In this document: positions 25,981 to 32,206 of the stretch, in pieces
Numbering within the stretch: position 1 is the first letter of the stretch
Layout: the number at the start of each line of letters is the position of its first letter
NCBI GenBank assembly: GCA_025350305.1
Contig: JANXYC010000014.1
Span: 1 to 32,206, forward strand
Length of the DNA stretch: 32,206 nt
Reading direction: 5' to 3'
DNA from: Cyclobacteriaceae bacterium
GTDB taxonomy: Bacteria > Bacteroidota > Bacteroidia > Cytophagales > Cyclobacteriaceae
Program-made: the position numbers and the translations under genes
The notes under the pieces: generated by a model
Databases searched by the model: none
What the model was told of the DNA's origin: nothing
Seen by the model: only the letters and a program-made list of their open reading frames with translations

Positions 25981-26752
25981 TAAAATGATTACCGGGTTTA
26001 TCATCCTTAAAGATTCCAAAAACAGTGGAACCTGATCCGCTCATACTGGCATACACAGCTCCGGATTCATATAATTCATTTTTGATTAATTGGAGGATAG
26101 GATATTTCGCAAAAACAGAATTCTCAAAATCATTTTTTAGTTCTTCTTTCCAGGACCGAACCGGTTTTTCAATTACCTCGCGGAGCGTTACACTTGAATT
26201 TTTCGGAATTACGTTTGCATACGCTTCGGCGGTGGAAATATGAATATCAGGCTTAAACAATCGAAGATAGAAACCTTTCACGTTTACCGTCACCGGCTCC
26301 AGTATTTCACCGCGACCACTGCCGAGCATCGGGGCATCTTCTAAAAAAAAAGCACAATCGCTGCCCAACTGTGACGCGTACCTCATAAGCTCTTTTTGAG
26401 AAAGCTCCAATGCAAAGATTGCATTCAAAAGCCGAAGCGTATGCGCGGCATCCGATGATCCGCCTCCTAATCCAGCGCCGGCTGGAATGATCTTGTGCAA
26501 ATGAATCTGGACCGGTGGCAACTTGTGATCCTGCTTCAATAAATTATAAGCCCTAAGGCAAAGATTGTGGTCCAGTTTCCCCGCGATAGGATTTCCCGAT
26601 TGGTTAAACATCAACGAATCCGACGGCAAAATTTCCAACACATCCTCCCATGGCAACGGATAAAAGCATGTAACAATGCTATGATAACCGTCAGGTTGCT
26701 TTGACAGGATCTGCAGACCCAGATTGATTTTGCAAGGAGGAAATGAGACCAT
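25952..26752 (-). CDS. ispE: 4-diphosphocytidyl-2-C-methyl-D-erythritol kinase
   Basis: 266-residue GHMP kinase that phosphorylates CDP-ME in the MEP isoprenoid pathway. The N-terminus FPPCKINLGLQILSKQPDGYHSI is the IspE signature, with KIN as substrate-binding residues and a DGYH motif. The ATP-binding GHMP loop is PAGAGLGGGSSDAA (90-103). The C-terminal MSGSGSTVFGIF is motif III. Length is normal. It starts 25 bp from family B copy 4, and converges with EamA. Confidence 0.97.
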   Translation of the reverse strand: MVSFPPCKINLGLQILSKQPDGYHSIVTCFYPLPWEDVLEILPSDSLMFNQSGNPIAGKLDHNLCLRAYNLLKQDHKLPPVQIHLHKIIPAGAGLGGGSSDAAHTLRLLNAIFALELSQKELMRYASQLGSDCAFFLEDAPMLGSGRGEILEPVTVNVKGFYLRLFKPDIHISTAEAYANVIPKNSSVTLREVIEKPVRSWKEELKNDFENSVFAKYPILQLIKNELYESGAVYASMSGSGSTVFGIFKDDKPGNHFIKESWSGWL

Positions 26753-26777
26753 AATGTTACCGGTTACTGGCTGCTGG

Positions 26778-26986
26778 TCCTACTTTGTCATATTTAGATT
26801 TTTGGGGTCACAACGAGCACGAAGATGACACAACGAGTACAACGAAACAGAGCCAATGATCCGTTGGACCTCGATTTCGTAGTGCTCGTAGTGGTTCGTT
26901 GTGTTCTTCGTGACCATACTTCTGATTCGCTCTTCAGGCTGCAACATTATGCTATTCAATAGATTGCCTAACTTGACAAAGTAGGA
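26778..26986 (-). repeat. Family B element, copy 4, full length with terminal inverted repeats
   Basis: The 209-bp element has perfect 13-bp terminal inverted repeats: TCCTACTTTGTCA at 26778-26790 and TGACAAAGTAGGA at 26974-26986. An imperfect hairpin (GGTCACAACGAGCACGAAG... against ...TCTTCGTGACC) fills the core, built from short CACNACGA-like units. No open frame is encoded. It is the only complete copy in the window and defines the boundaries of the family. Confidence 0.85.
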
Positions 26987-27032
26987 TTAAATGGAAGATA
27001 TAATTATCAACGATGGTTCGTAATGGATCATA

Positions 27033-27818
27033 CTAAAATTTCAAAATAACAAACAACACCGCCGGCACTGCGAATGTAAATGACTTCGGCTTATTGGTTT
27101 GGTCAGGCTGATTGGTAACCTTTTGGGTACTGGTTGAAGCCCGGTAATAGTAGCTGGCTTCCGTGCCAAGAATGATTTTATTGGAGATTAAAAAATTTAG
27201 CGTGAACCGCGGTCCAAGACCGGTGCCACTGGTTGTAAACTCGGTCGTGGTCTTGTTGGAAAGTCCGACGCCCGGGTTGAAGGTAGTTTCGGTTTTATCC
27301 AGACTTTCGTCGAATAAAAAATCCAACCCATAACTGGAGAGCCAGCGTTTGCCAATGGTGAACTTCTTTTCAATGCCTGCACGCATGGACAAACTGTTAT
27401 TGGTCGTCGTGCGAGGTGTGAAAGGATCTCCGTTCGAGCTGCTGCTATAGGAATAACCCAATCCAAAATTCAAACCAACACCGGTCTTCGTTGAGTTGAG
27501 CGCGTAGGTCAGGAAGTAAGGGTTGTTAACACCGTTGGAAGTCCCGCCAAAGTTCAACAGTTGGCGCAGCAATTGATTGGCCTGGACCCCGATATAGTGA
27601 CGCATGATCTTTGTTTCAACCACTTCCGTAGCAACCGGCACCTGGGTAACATCCTGTGAATAGCCCGTCACGGTGATCAGCAGTAAGAGGTACAAACCGG
27701 CGCACCTTCTCCGGCCGCCGTTCCCACCAAGTGATTGTCTTCGTTGTTGTCGAAACTTGACGGTCGTGCGAGCACAGCGCCGCTCTTTATTATAAATAAA
27801 AAATAGTTGGAAGATCAC
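27033..27818 (-). CDS. Outer-membrane beta-barrel protein of unknown function
   Basis: 261 residues if started at GTG 27818, whose first base overlaps the stop codon of the cytochrome peroxidase gene by 1 nt (27818 shared). The first 40 residues are strongly basic (RRCARTTVKFRQQRR) and precede a hydrophobic LYLLLLITVTGYSQ signal; an internal TTG start close to the signal is possible and would remove the odd basic extension. The mature part has amphipathic strands (GVGLNFGLGYSYSSSS, KIILGTEASYYYRAST) and a final strand ending VPAVLFVILKF, so a small outer-membrane barrel is likely. It follows the peroxidase in an operon-like arrangement. Function unknown. Confidence 0.7.
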   Translation of the reverse strand: MIFQLFFIYNKERRCARTTVKFRQQRRQSLGGNGGRRRCAGLYLLLLITVTGYSQDVTQVPVATEVVETKIMRHYIGVQANQLLRQLLNFGGTSNGVNNPYFLTYALNSTKTGVGLNFGLGYSYSSSSNGDPFTPRTTTNNSLSMRAGIEKKFTIGKRWLSSYGLDFLFDESLDKTETTFNPGVGLSNKTTTEFTTSGTGLGPRFTLNFLISNKIILGTEASYYYRASTSTQKVTNQPDQTNKPKSFTFAVPAVLFVILKF

Positions 27819-28918
27819 TAGTTTGTTTTGAAAGGACTGGAAAGCTTAGGGTCACCGATCATATTCGGGTCTGTGAGTGTGTGAAGAAATGTGATGAGGG
27901 CCTGCTTCTCTGTATCCGTGATGGGTATGCGCCTCGGTGAGTTGTCTGAGTTCCGAAGCCGGATATCGAGGTTCGGATGATTGGCAATACCTGTTTTGTA
28001 ATGATCGATAACATCTCCAAGCGTGGCAAAGCGGCCATCGTGCATATAGGGAGCCGTGAGCGCTACATTGCGCAAAGAAGGAATCTTGAATTTACCGGCA
28101 TCCCCGGCACGTTTACTAACTGATTGTACGCCATTGTCCGAGTATTCCTTATCCAAGCCAATATTGGCAAACGTACCGCCAAACATACTATAGCCGGTGG
28201 GTTGCTGTACATGGTGACAACTGTTACAATTATATTTTTCTAGGAACAAGTGCCATCCTTCCGCTTCAAGGGGTGACAATACGGGGACGAGTCCACCGCA
28301 TTTCACATGTTGGTCAAACTTGGTTTGATTGGACTTGATACTTTTCACGAACCAACTTAAGGCTTCAGCAACTCGCTCTTTGGTCACTTTCACATCTCCG
28401 AATGCATTTGTAAAAAGGTCCCCATAATAAGGAATGCCCGTTACTTTTTTGGTAAACGATTGAAGATCATTCACACCCATTTCGACGTGATTGATCAGGG
28501 GCTTCAAGACCATATTATTCAGAACGCGCTCACGACCATCCCAGAACAGGAAACCTTGTGGTTCAAACCCGGGAGTGGTGTCATCAATCGGTCCAATGGA
28601 CGTATTTAGGTTTTGGATGGGCATGGAATTCCGTGACGTGAGCCGGGCAGCAAAGCCTGTGCTGAACGGTACATTGTCTGCAAATCCTAATTCCTGCTTG
28701 TGGCACGAACTACAGGAAATGGAATTATTAATCGAAAGTTGACGGTCATAAAATAACACACGCCCCAGCGTTGGTAAATCATCCTTGACAGGAAGGTTAT
28801 ACGAATAGGGCTGTGAGGGAAGCTGAAGGGTTATTTCTTGTGGCTGTTGCAGCTCAGACGGATCACACGCCCCGAGGAACAATGAAACAAACACGAATAC
28901 AGCATGTTGGGTTTTCAT
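27818..28918 (-). CDS. Di-heme cytochrome c peroxidase/MauG-family lipoprotein
   Basis: 366 residues from ATG 28918. This start gives a lipoprotein signal (MKTQHAVFVFVSLFLGAC, Cys 18); an upstream start at 28942 only adds 8 residues. Two c-type heme sites are present: CSSCH (69-73) and CNSCH (231-235). The region APYMHDGRFATLGDVIDHY near 290 has the Met/His ligand and the usual closing motif. Members reduce hydrogen peroxide with electrons from small cytochromes, or, as MauG, oxidise proteins. It sits in the periplasm anchored to a membrane. A barrel protein gene follows directly. Confidence 0.93.
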   Translation of the reverse strand: MKTQHAVFVFVSLFLGACDPSELQQPQEITLQLPSQPYSYNLPVKDDLPTLGRVLFYDRQLSINNSISCSSCHKQELGFADNVPFSTGFAARLTSRNSMPIQNLNTSIGPIDDTTPGFEPQGFLFWDGRERVLNNMVLKPLINHVEMGVNDLQSFTKKVTGIPYYGDLFTNAFGDVKVTKERVAEALSWFVKSIKSNQTKFDQHVKCGGLVPVLSPLEAEGWHLFLEKYNCNSCHHVQQPTGYSMFGGTFANIGLDKEYSDNGVQSVSKRAGDAGKFKIPSLRNVALTAPYMHDGRFATLGDVIDHYKTGIANHPNLDIRLRNSDNSPRRIPITDTEKQALITFLHTLTDPNMIGDPKLSSPFKTN

Positions 28919-28942
28919 ACGGAGAGAAGTAAATTTAATCAA

Positions 28943-29112
28943 AACTACGGTGTAATCAACCTCACTTTAGTCCCTCATGAGCACAGAACTTTTCTTATTG
29001 TTCAGAATTTCCCCTTTTATGGGGGAATTTACCATCCCCTTTTAAGTGAAAGGCAGGGGTTTCAACGAGAAAGTCCCGGATCCTGGTCTCAAATCATCTG
29101 CATGCCGGTTAA
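28943..29112. other. Intergenic region with a weak hairpin
   Basis: 170 bp upstream of the cytochrome peroxidase gene. AATTTCCCC...GGGGGAATTT (29006-29030) forms a hairpin with one mismatch. No gene was found; a small open frame on the plus strand is not convincing. The region borders the FtsX relic below. Confidence 0.35.
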
Positions 29113-29312
29113 CTATTCGTATCGCAGAGCTTTCACCGGGTTTGCCCGGGCCGATTTAATTGTGTGATAACTTTTTGGTGTGAAATGAATCAAAGCTCAA
29201 TTCATCCGTGATAAAACAGGTAAATGACCAAACAAGCAGCTAACCCGATGGCCAGGCTGAACATTGGGACACAGACCATTGGTGAAAGCTCATACCATGG
29301 AGACCAATCCAA
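29113..29312 (-). pseudogene. Degraded C-terminal tail of an FtsX-type permease
   Basis: On the minus strand two out-of-frame pieces together recall the end of an FtsX permease. The first, about 29202-29312, reads SPMVCVPMFSLAIGLAAC then LVIYL, like the last transmembrane helix. The second, 29113-29172, reads SYHTIKSARANPVKALRYE followed by a stop, like the invariant C-terminal 'ANPVxxLR' tail. A stop codon and a frame change separate them, so it is not translatable as one protein. It begins straight after the cobalamin adenosyltransferase stop. The alternative is that the first piece is a 36-residue TTG-started small membrane protein; the C-terminal signature favours a relic. Confidence 0.55.
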
Positions 29313-29315
29313 TAT

Positions 29316-29864
29316 TCACATTCTTGGCTTCCAGGGCGTTTCTTTTGCCCGCAGGTCCTTAGTCATCATTCTACACAGAACAAAAAGATAATCAGAAAGC
29401 CTGTTGAGGTATTGAATTACAAGCGGGTCTACTTTTTCCTGCGTGTCCAACCCAATAACCAAACGTTCCGCCCGGCGACACACGGTACGCGCCACATGCC
29501 CAAACGAAACAGCCGAATGACCCCCCGGCAGTACAAAAACCTTCATGGGTTCCAGCATGGTTTCCATCGAATCAATTTTCTTTTCCAGGAACTTGATATC
29601 ACTTTCGACGAGTGACGGGATTTTTACTTTGGTGTTGCCAGGTTCTGTCGCAAGAATAGAACCGATAGTAAAGAGCCGGTCCTGAACTTCGATCAGTTCT
29701 TCCTGGCGATGCTGGTTTACTTCCTGATCGCGGAGCACACCGATCCATGCGTTAAGTTCGTCGACCGTACCATAGGTTTCGATCCGGAGGTCCGCCTTTG
29801 AAACGCGCTTGCCTCCAAAGAGTGCGGTGGTTCCTTTATCTCCGGTTTTAGTGTAGATTTTCAT
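29316..29864 (-). CDS. PduO-type cob(I)alamin adenosyltransferase
   Basis: 182 residues of the PduO/MMAB family, which transfers the 5'-deoxyadenosyl group of ATP to cob(I)alamin. The N-terminal ATP-binding motif KIYTKTGDKGTTALFGG and the RIETYGTVDELNAWIG segment (27-42) are diagnostic; VCRRAERLV, QYLNRLSDYLFVLCR (C-terminal third) are the conserved corrinoid/ATP residues. Length is typical. It stands alone without other B12 genes. A promoter box TATATTTG lies at 29893-29900. Its stop is followed directly by an FtsX relic. Confidence 0.95.
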   Translation of the reverse strand: MKIYTKTGDKGTTALFGGKRVSKADLRIETYGTVDELNAWIGVLRDQEVNQHRQEELIEVQDRLFTIGSILATEPGNTKVKIPSLVESDIKFLEKKIDSMETMLEPMKVFVLPGGHSAVSFGHVARTVCRRAERLVIGLDTQEKVDPLVIQYLNRLSDYLFVLCRMMTKDLRAKETPWKPRM

Positions 29865-29892
29865 TGTCCCTGGTGCTTAGGAATTTCCATTT

Positions 29893-29900
29893 CAAATATA
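29893..29900 (-). promoter_or_regulatory. TAnnTTTG promoter -7 box for the adenosyltransferase gene
   Basis: The minus strand reads TATATTTG, an exact match to the Bacteroidota -7 consensus, 28 bp upstream of the ATG, giving a leader of about 20 nt. No cobalamin riboswitch is seen between it and the gene. Confidence 0.55.
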
Positions 29901-29938
29901 GAATAGTTGAAGGGAAATTGCCTTTGACTGGTTGTTAG

Positions 29939-30000
29939 CTTTTCACTTTTAGCTTTTCACTTTTAGCTTTTAGCTTTTCACTTTTCACTTTTAGCTTTTA
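29939..30000. repeat. Heptanucleotide tandem repeat
   Basis: About 8.9 units of the 7-mer CTTTTAG/CTTTTCA in an irregular alternation. It lies between the adenosyltransferase promoter and the 3' end of the ABC ATPase gene. The unit length is not a multiple of three, and it is non-coding. Confidence 0.85.
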
Positions 30001-30029
30001 CCTATTGGTAGCAGCCTTCGAAATGAAAG

Positions 30030-30755
30030 TTAATGTGTGGCTGCTACTTCGCTGGGGCGCCTGTGCACATTTTCATTTTTATTGTCTGATTCAACCAAGC
30101 CGTCGCGGAGGCGAACGATGCGATGGGCATAATGGGCGATGTCATCTTCGTGCGTCACCATAATAATTGTATTTCCTTTATCATGCAGTTCCTGGAAGAG
30201 GCCCATGATGTCGGAAGATGTTTTGGAGTCAAGGTTACCGGTTGGTTCATCGGCTAGAATGATGGAGGGGTCATTCACGAGCGCACGTGCAATGGCCACC
30301 CGCTGCCGTTGACCGCCCGAAAGTTCATTTGGCTTGTGGTGCCACCGGTCGGCCAGGCTTACGCTTTCCAGTGCTTCCATCGCCATCTCATTGCGTTCAC
30401 TTTTGCCATAACCAGCATAAATTAAAGGCAATGCCACATTTTCCAGCGCGCTGGCACGCGGCAACAAGTTGAAGGTCTGGAAAACAAATCCAATCTCTTT
30501 ATTGCGTATCTGCGCCAACTCATTTTCAGTCATCTCACTCACCATCTGATTATTCAACATATACGTACCCTCGGTAGGTGAGTCAAGGCACCCAACAATA
30601 TTCATAAGCGTGGACTTACCAGAGCCGGAAGGGCCCATGAATGCCACGTACTCTCCCCTGTCAATATTGATAGAAACCGATTGAAGGGCATTCACGATGT
30701 TGTCGCCCATCTTGTAAACCTTCTTAATATTGTGAGTTTCGATGATTTTGGCCAT
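30030..30755 (-). CDS. LolD/MacB-type ABC transporter ATP-binding protein
   Basis: 241-residue ABC ATPase. Walker A is [10 protein letters not shown] (41-50), the Q-loop is VFQTFNLLP (91-99), the signature is [15 protein letters not shown] (145-159), and Walker B is IILADEPTG (165-173) followed by the H-loop VTHE. The length and [21 protein letters not shown]-terminus place it in the LolD/MacB/FtsE-like export group that partners with FtsX-type permeases. No intact permease gene is adjacent; the only FtsX sequences in the window are two relics (13891-14882 and 29113-29312). Confidence 0.93.
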   Translation of the reverse strand: MAKIIETHNIKKVYKMGDNIVNALQSVSINIDRGEYVAFMGPSGSGKSTLMNIVGCLDSPTEGTYMLNNQMVSEMTENELAQIRNKEIGFVFQTFNLLPRASALENVALPLIYAGYGKSERNEMAMEALESVSLADRWHHKPNELSGGQRQRVAIARALVNDPSIILADEPTGNLDSKTSSDIMGLFQELHDKGNTIIMVTHEDDIAHYAHRIVRLRDGLVESDNKNENVHRRPSEVAATH

Positions 30756-30850
30756 GTACAGGGTTTTAAAGAGGATACTATCCCTTAACTCTGGAACGGG
30801 ATTTGAGTTTCAATTTTGGGGCAAATTGGCAAAAAATAAATACTATTAGT

Positions 30851-30938
30851 GGGCATCTCTAAAAACCTTGTCTTTTATGGCCTCAACCCGCCACCCTTCT
30901 CCGGAAGAGAAGGGTACAAGGAGTTTTTAGAGATGCCC
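30851..30938 (-). repeat. Family A palindromic MITE-like element, copy 3
   Basis: Complete 88-bp copy with ends GGGCATCTCTAAAAACC and GTTTTTAGAGATGCCC, in inverse orientation to copy 1. TAGT flanks it on both sides (30847-30850 and 30939-30942), a candidate 4-bp target duplication. It sits in the 328-bp gap between the ABC ATPase and hydrolase genes, which holds no other feature apart from the 28-bp repeat at 31050. Confidence 0.85.
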
Positions 30939-31049
30939 TAGTGTCAAAAATCTATAAAATATGGGTACTACGCTGGGTTAAGACGAGCAACTCTGGATTC
31001 TTAATCATCCCATTATCAGCCAGGGGACATCGATTATCGAGAATAATTT

Positions 31050-31077
31050 ATCCGTGGTAATCCGTGCAATCTACGGC
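31050..31077 (+). repeat. 28-bp dispersed repeat, left copy
   Basis: The sequence ATCCGTGGTAATCCGTGCAA then TCTACGGC lies just after the hydrolase stop codon (minus-strand gene). It is matched in inverse orientation at 31952-31979 with 24 of 28 identities. Confidence 0.7.
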
Positions 31078-31083
31078 AAGGGC

Positions 31084-31941
31084 TTATTTCACTATAAACT
31101 CCACACAGGCCCCAATCACCTGTTCATCCTTCAATATACGTGTATGCCCCAGTCCTGATGTTTTAAAAAGTTTGGCGGAAGGATATGCTTTCAATAATTC
31201 TTCCGCATGAAGCATGTAAACATCCTGGTCTTCTTCATCATGTACCATCAACAGATCGATGGGATGTGGAAGATGTTGCACCGCGTAAAGGGCAGCAAAT
31301 TCCTCAAAGGGCTTGCCGGTTTTTTGTTTGACAAACCCCTTAAATTTTTCTGCCGAAGGCCACGAACCATTGATGGCCCGCAAGTAGGTTTTAAGTATTT
31401 CATTCGCCACCGATGGACTGGCGATGTTGATTAATTTTCGAATGGGTAATCCGTGCATGGCGGCATACAACGCAACGGCGCCGCCGAACGAATGGGTTAT
31501 CAACGCAGCAGGCTCACCCACTTGTTGAAAAACTTTTTGCAGTGCCGTTTCAAATTCAAGAATGGAAGTTTTAGTTCCGTCTGATTTTCCGTGGGCCGGA
31601 CCATCAAAACCCACCACACGAAAACCTGCTTCCTGAAGGGGCTTTATGAATTTCCGAAACTGTGTCGCGCGGCCTGCCCAACCGTGAATTACCAAAACGT
31701 ATGGACGGGTTGAATCACCCCAGGAATACCCCTGAATTTTCTTTCCGTCAACGTCGATCCGAAATAGTTTGGCGCTTTTTTCCGCCTCTTTTTCTTTTTC
31801 AGGAACGCGATATGTTACGGGAACATAGAATACGAGCCTGAAGATTCGTTGGGCAAGGAAAGGAGCCCATCGCTCGAGCTTAGGAAAAAGCCAGCGTGTC
31901 GCGCGAAGCAAGAGTGGAACATTATTGTTTTTTTTCTTCAT
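31084..31941 (-). CDS. Alpha/beta hydrolase
   Basis: 285 residues from ATG 31941. The frame is open 8 codons further upstream, but those codons fall inside the dispersed 28-bp repeat, so the inner start is preferred. The fold is shown by YVLVIHGWAGRATQFRKFI (oxyanion HGW), VVGFDGPAHGKS, and the nucleophile elbow THSFGGAVALYAA (Ser in HSFGG). The acid is likely in MVHDEEDQDV and the His in GLGHTRIL. There is no signal peptide, but residues 10-45 are basic and hydrophobic. The substrate is unknown; esterase or lipase-like activity is most likely. It is bounded by inverted 28-bp repeats. Confidence 0.88.
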   Translation of the reverse strand: MKKKNNNVPLLLRATRWLFPKLERWAPFLAQRIFRLVFYVPVTYRVPEKEKEAEKSAKLFRIDVDGKKIQGYSWGDSTRPYVLVIHGWAGRATQFRKFIKPLQEAGFRVVGFDGPAHGKSDGTKTSILEFETALQKVFQQVGEPAALITHSFGGAVALYAAMHGLPIRKLINIASPSVANEILKTYLRAINGSWPSAEKFKGFVKQKTGKPFEEFAALYAVQHLPHPIDLLMVHDEEDQDVYMLHAEELLKAYPSAKLFKTSGLGHTRILKDEQVIGACVEFIVK

Positions 31942-31951
31942 TGAATGCTTG

Positions 31952-31979
31952 GCCACAGATGGCACGGATTACCATGGAT
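31952..31979 (-). repeat. 28-bp dispersed repeat, right copy (inverted)
   Basis: GCCACAGATGGCACGGATTA then CCATGGAT, immediately upstream of the hydrolase start. The reverse complement matches 31050-31077 at 24 of 28 positions. Sequences of this type recur in many environmental bacterial genomes. Confidence 0.7.
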
Positions 31980-32006
31980 ATTTTCATTCTAACTCGAGGG
32001 AATTAA

Positions 32007-32206
32007 TCCTACTTTGTCATATTTAGATTTTTGGGGTCACAACGAGCACGAAGATGACACAACGAACACAACGAAACAGAGCCAATGATCCGTTGGACCT
32101 CGATTTCGTAGTGCTCGTAGTGGTTCGTTGTGTTCTTCGTAACCATACTTCTGATTCGCTCTTCGGGCTGCACCTTATGCTATTCAATAGATTGCCTGAC
32201 TTGACA
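32007..32206 (-). repeat. Family B element, copy 5, cut by the window edge
   Basis: It begins with the terminal repeat TCCTACTTTGTCA (32007-32019) and runs in the same orientation as copy 4 to the end of the window at GACTTGACA. The last 9 bp of the other terminal repeat are beyond the edge. Full length is expected to be about 209 bp. Confidence 0.8.

Noticed and set aside
29202-29312. 36-residue TTG-started membrane peptide after the adenosyltransferase gene
   Set aside because: The hydrophobic piece is adjacent to a FtsX C-terminal tail in another frame, and together they fit one decayed permease. The small-gene option is kept as the alternative in the relic entry.
30030-30755. LolD with lolCE operon
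   Set aside because: No lolC/lolE-type permease gene is adjacent; only the ATPase is present, so lipoprotein transport cannot be claimed.

Overview
The window looks like chromosomal DNA of a Bacteroidota bacterium, probably order Cytophagales. The phylum call rests on several TAnnTTTG-type promoter elements, weak Shine-Dalgarno sites, a TonB-dependent receptor, many outer-membrane barrel proteins, HATPase-less multi-PAS proteins, a split-type FtsX permease relic and families such as YARHG and SUMF1-like lipoproteins/secreted proteins. The order is an inference from overall protein flavour, not from a marker gene. Nothing here is a phage, plasmid, CRISPR array or rRNA/tRNA locus. It is a mixture of housekeeping genes, envelope genes and an unusually dense set of short palindromic repeats.

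Layout. 1-1756: the 3' part of a multi-PAS sensor gene, broken by a +1 frameshift near 413. 1792-4365: divergent GT39 glycosyltransferase and a secreted SUMF1-fold protein, followed by a Tat-exported Gfo/Idh/MocA oxidoreductase (4439-5785). 5961-7075: acyltransferase plsC overlapping fluoride channel crcB. 7086-11948 (minus): an outer-membrane barrel protein and a vanadium-haloperoxidase/PAP2 protein with ATGA overlap, then a TonB-dependent receptor. 12106-13351 (minus): an uncharacterised membrane-anchored protein and rsmG. 13492-14882: a cupin and a decayed FtsX permease. 15002-16255: BamA/TamA-like barrel. 16522-18633: a tight TylF-type methyltransferase / leucine-rich repeat / CYTH-domain operon. 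18671-20209: three small or secreted proteins of unknown role, the last with a YARHG domain. 20689-22391 (minus): a family 2 glycosyltransferase overlapping an ECF sigma factor, divergent from tgt (22483-23613). 23978-25980: lptF/G-type permease and an EamA transporter, convergent and overlapping with ispE. 27033-28918 (minus): lipoprotein di-heme cytochrome c peroxidase and a barrel protein. 29316-29864: PduO-type cobalamin adenosyltransferase, followed by an FtsX relic. 30030-30755: LolD/MacB-type ABC ATPase. 31084-31941: alpha/beta hydrolase.

The strongest non-gene signal is repeat DNA. Family B is a ~209-bp element with 13-bp terminal inverted repeats (TCCTACTTTGTCA) and a long imperfect internal hairpin; four copies plus details of decay are visible at 20491, 23769, 26778 and 32007. 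Family A is an 88-bp palindromic element (ends GGGCRTCTCTAAAAAC) at 9334, 20416 and 30851. At 20491 a truncated A is fused directly to a truncated B. A third group (C) carries 'GGGCTAAAGCCC'-like arms, and two inverted copies of a 28-bp sequence flank the hydrolase gene. No transposase is present, so these look like non-autonomous MITE-like elements or structured repeats mobilised in trans.

I do not see an obvious novel defence or biosynthetic system. The best candidates for new biology are the TIR-bounded family B element, the TylF-LRR-CYTH operon with a CYTH protein whose ExExK signature is altered, the apparently leaderless tgt with back-to-back promoters, and the two independent FtsX permease relics.
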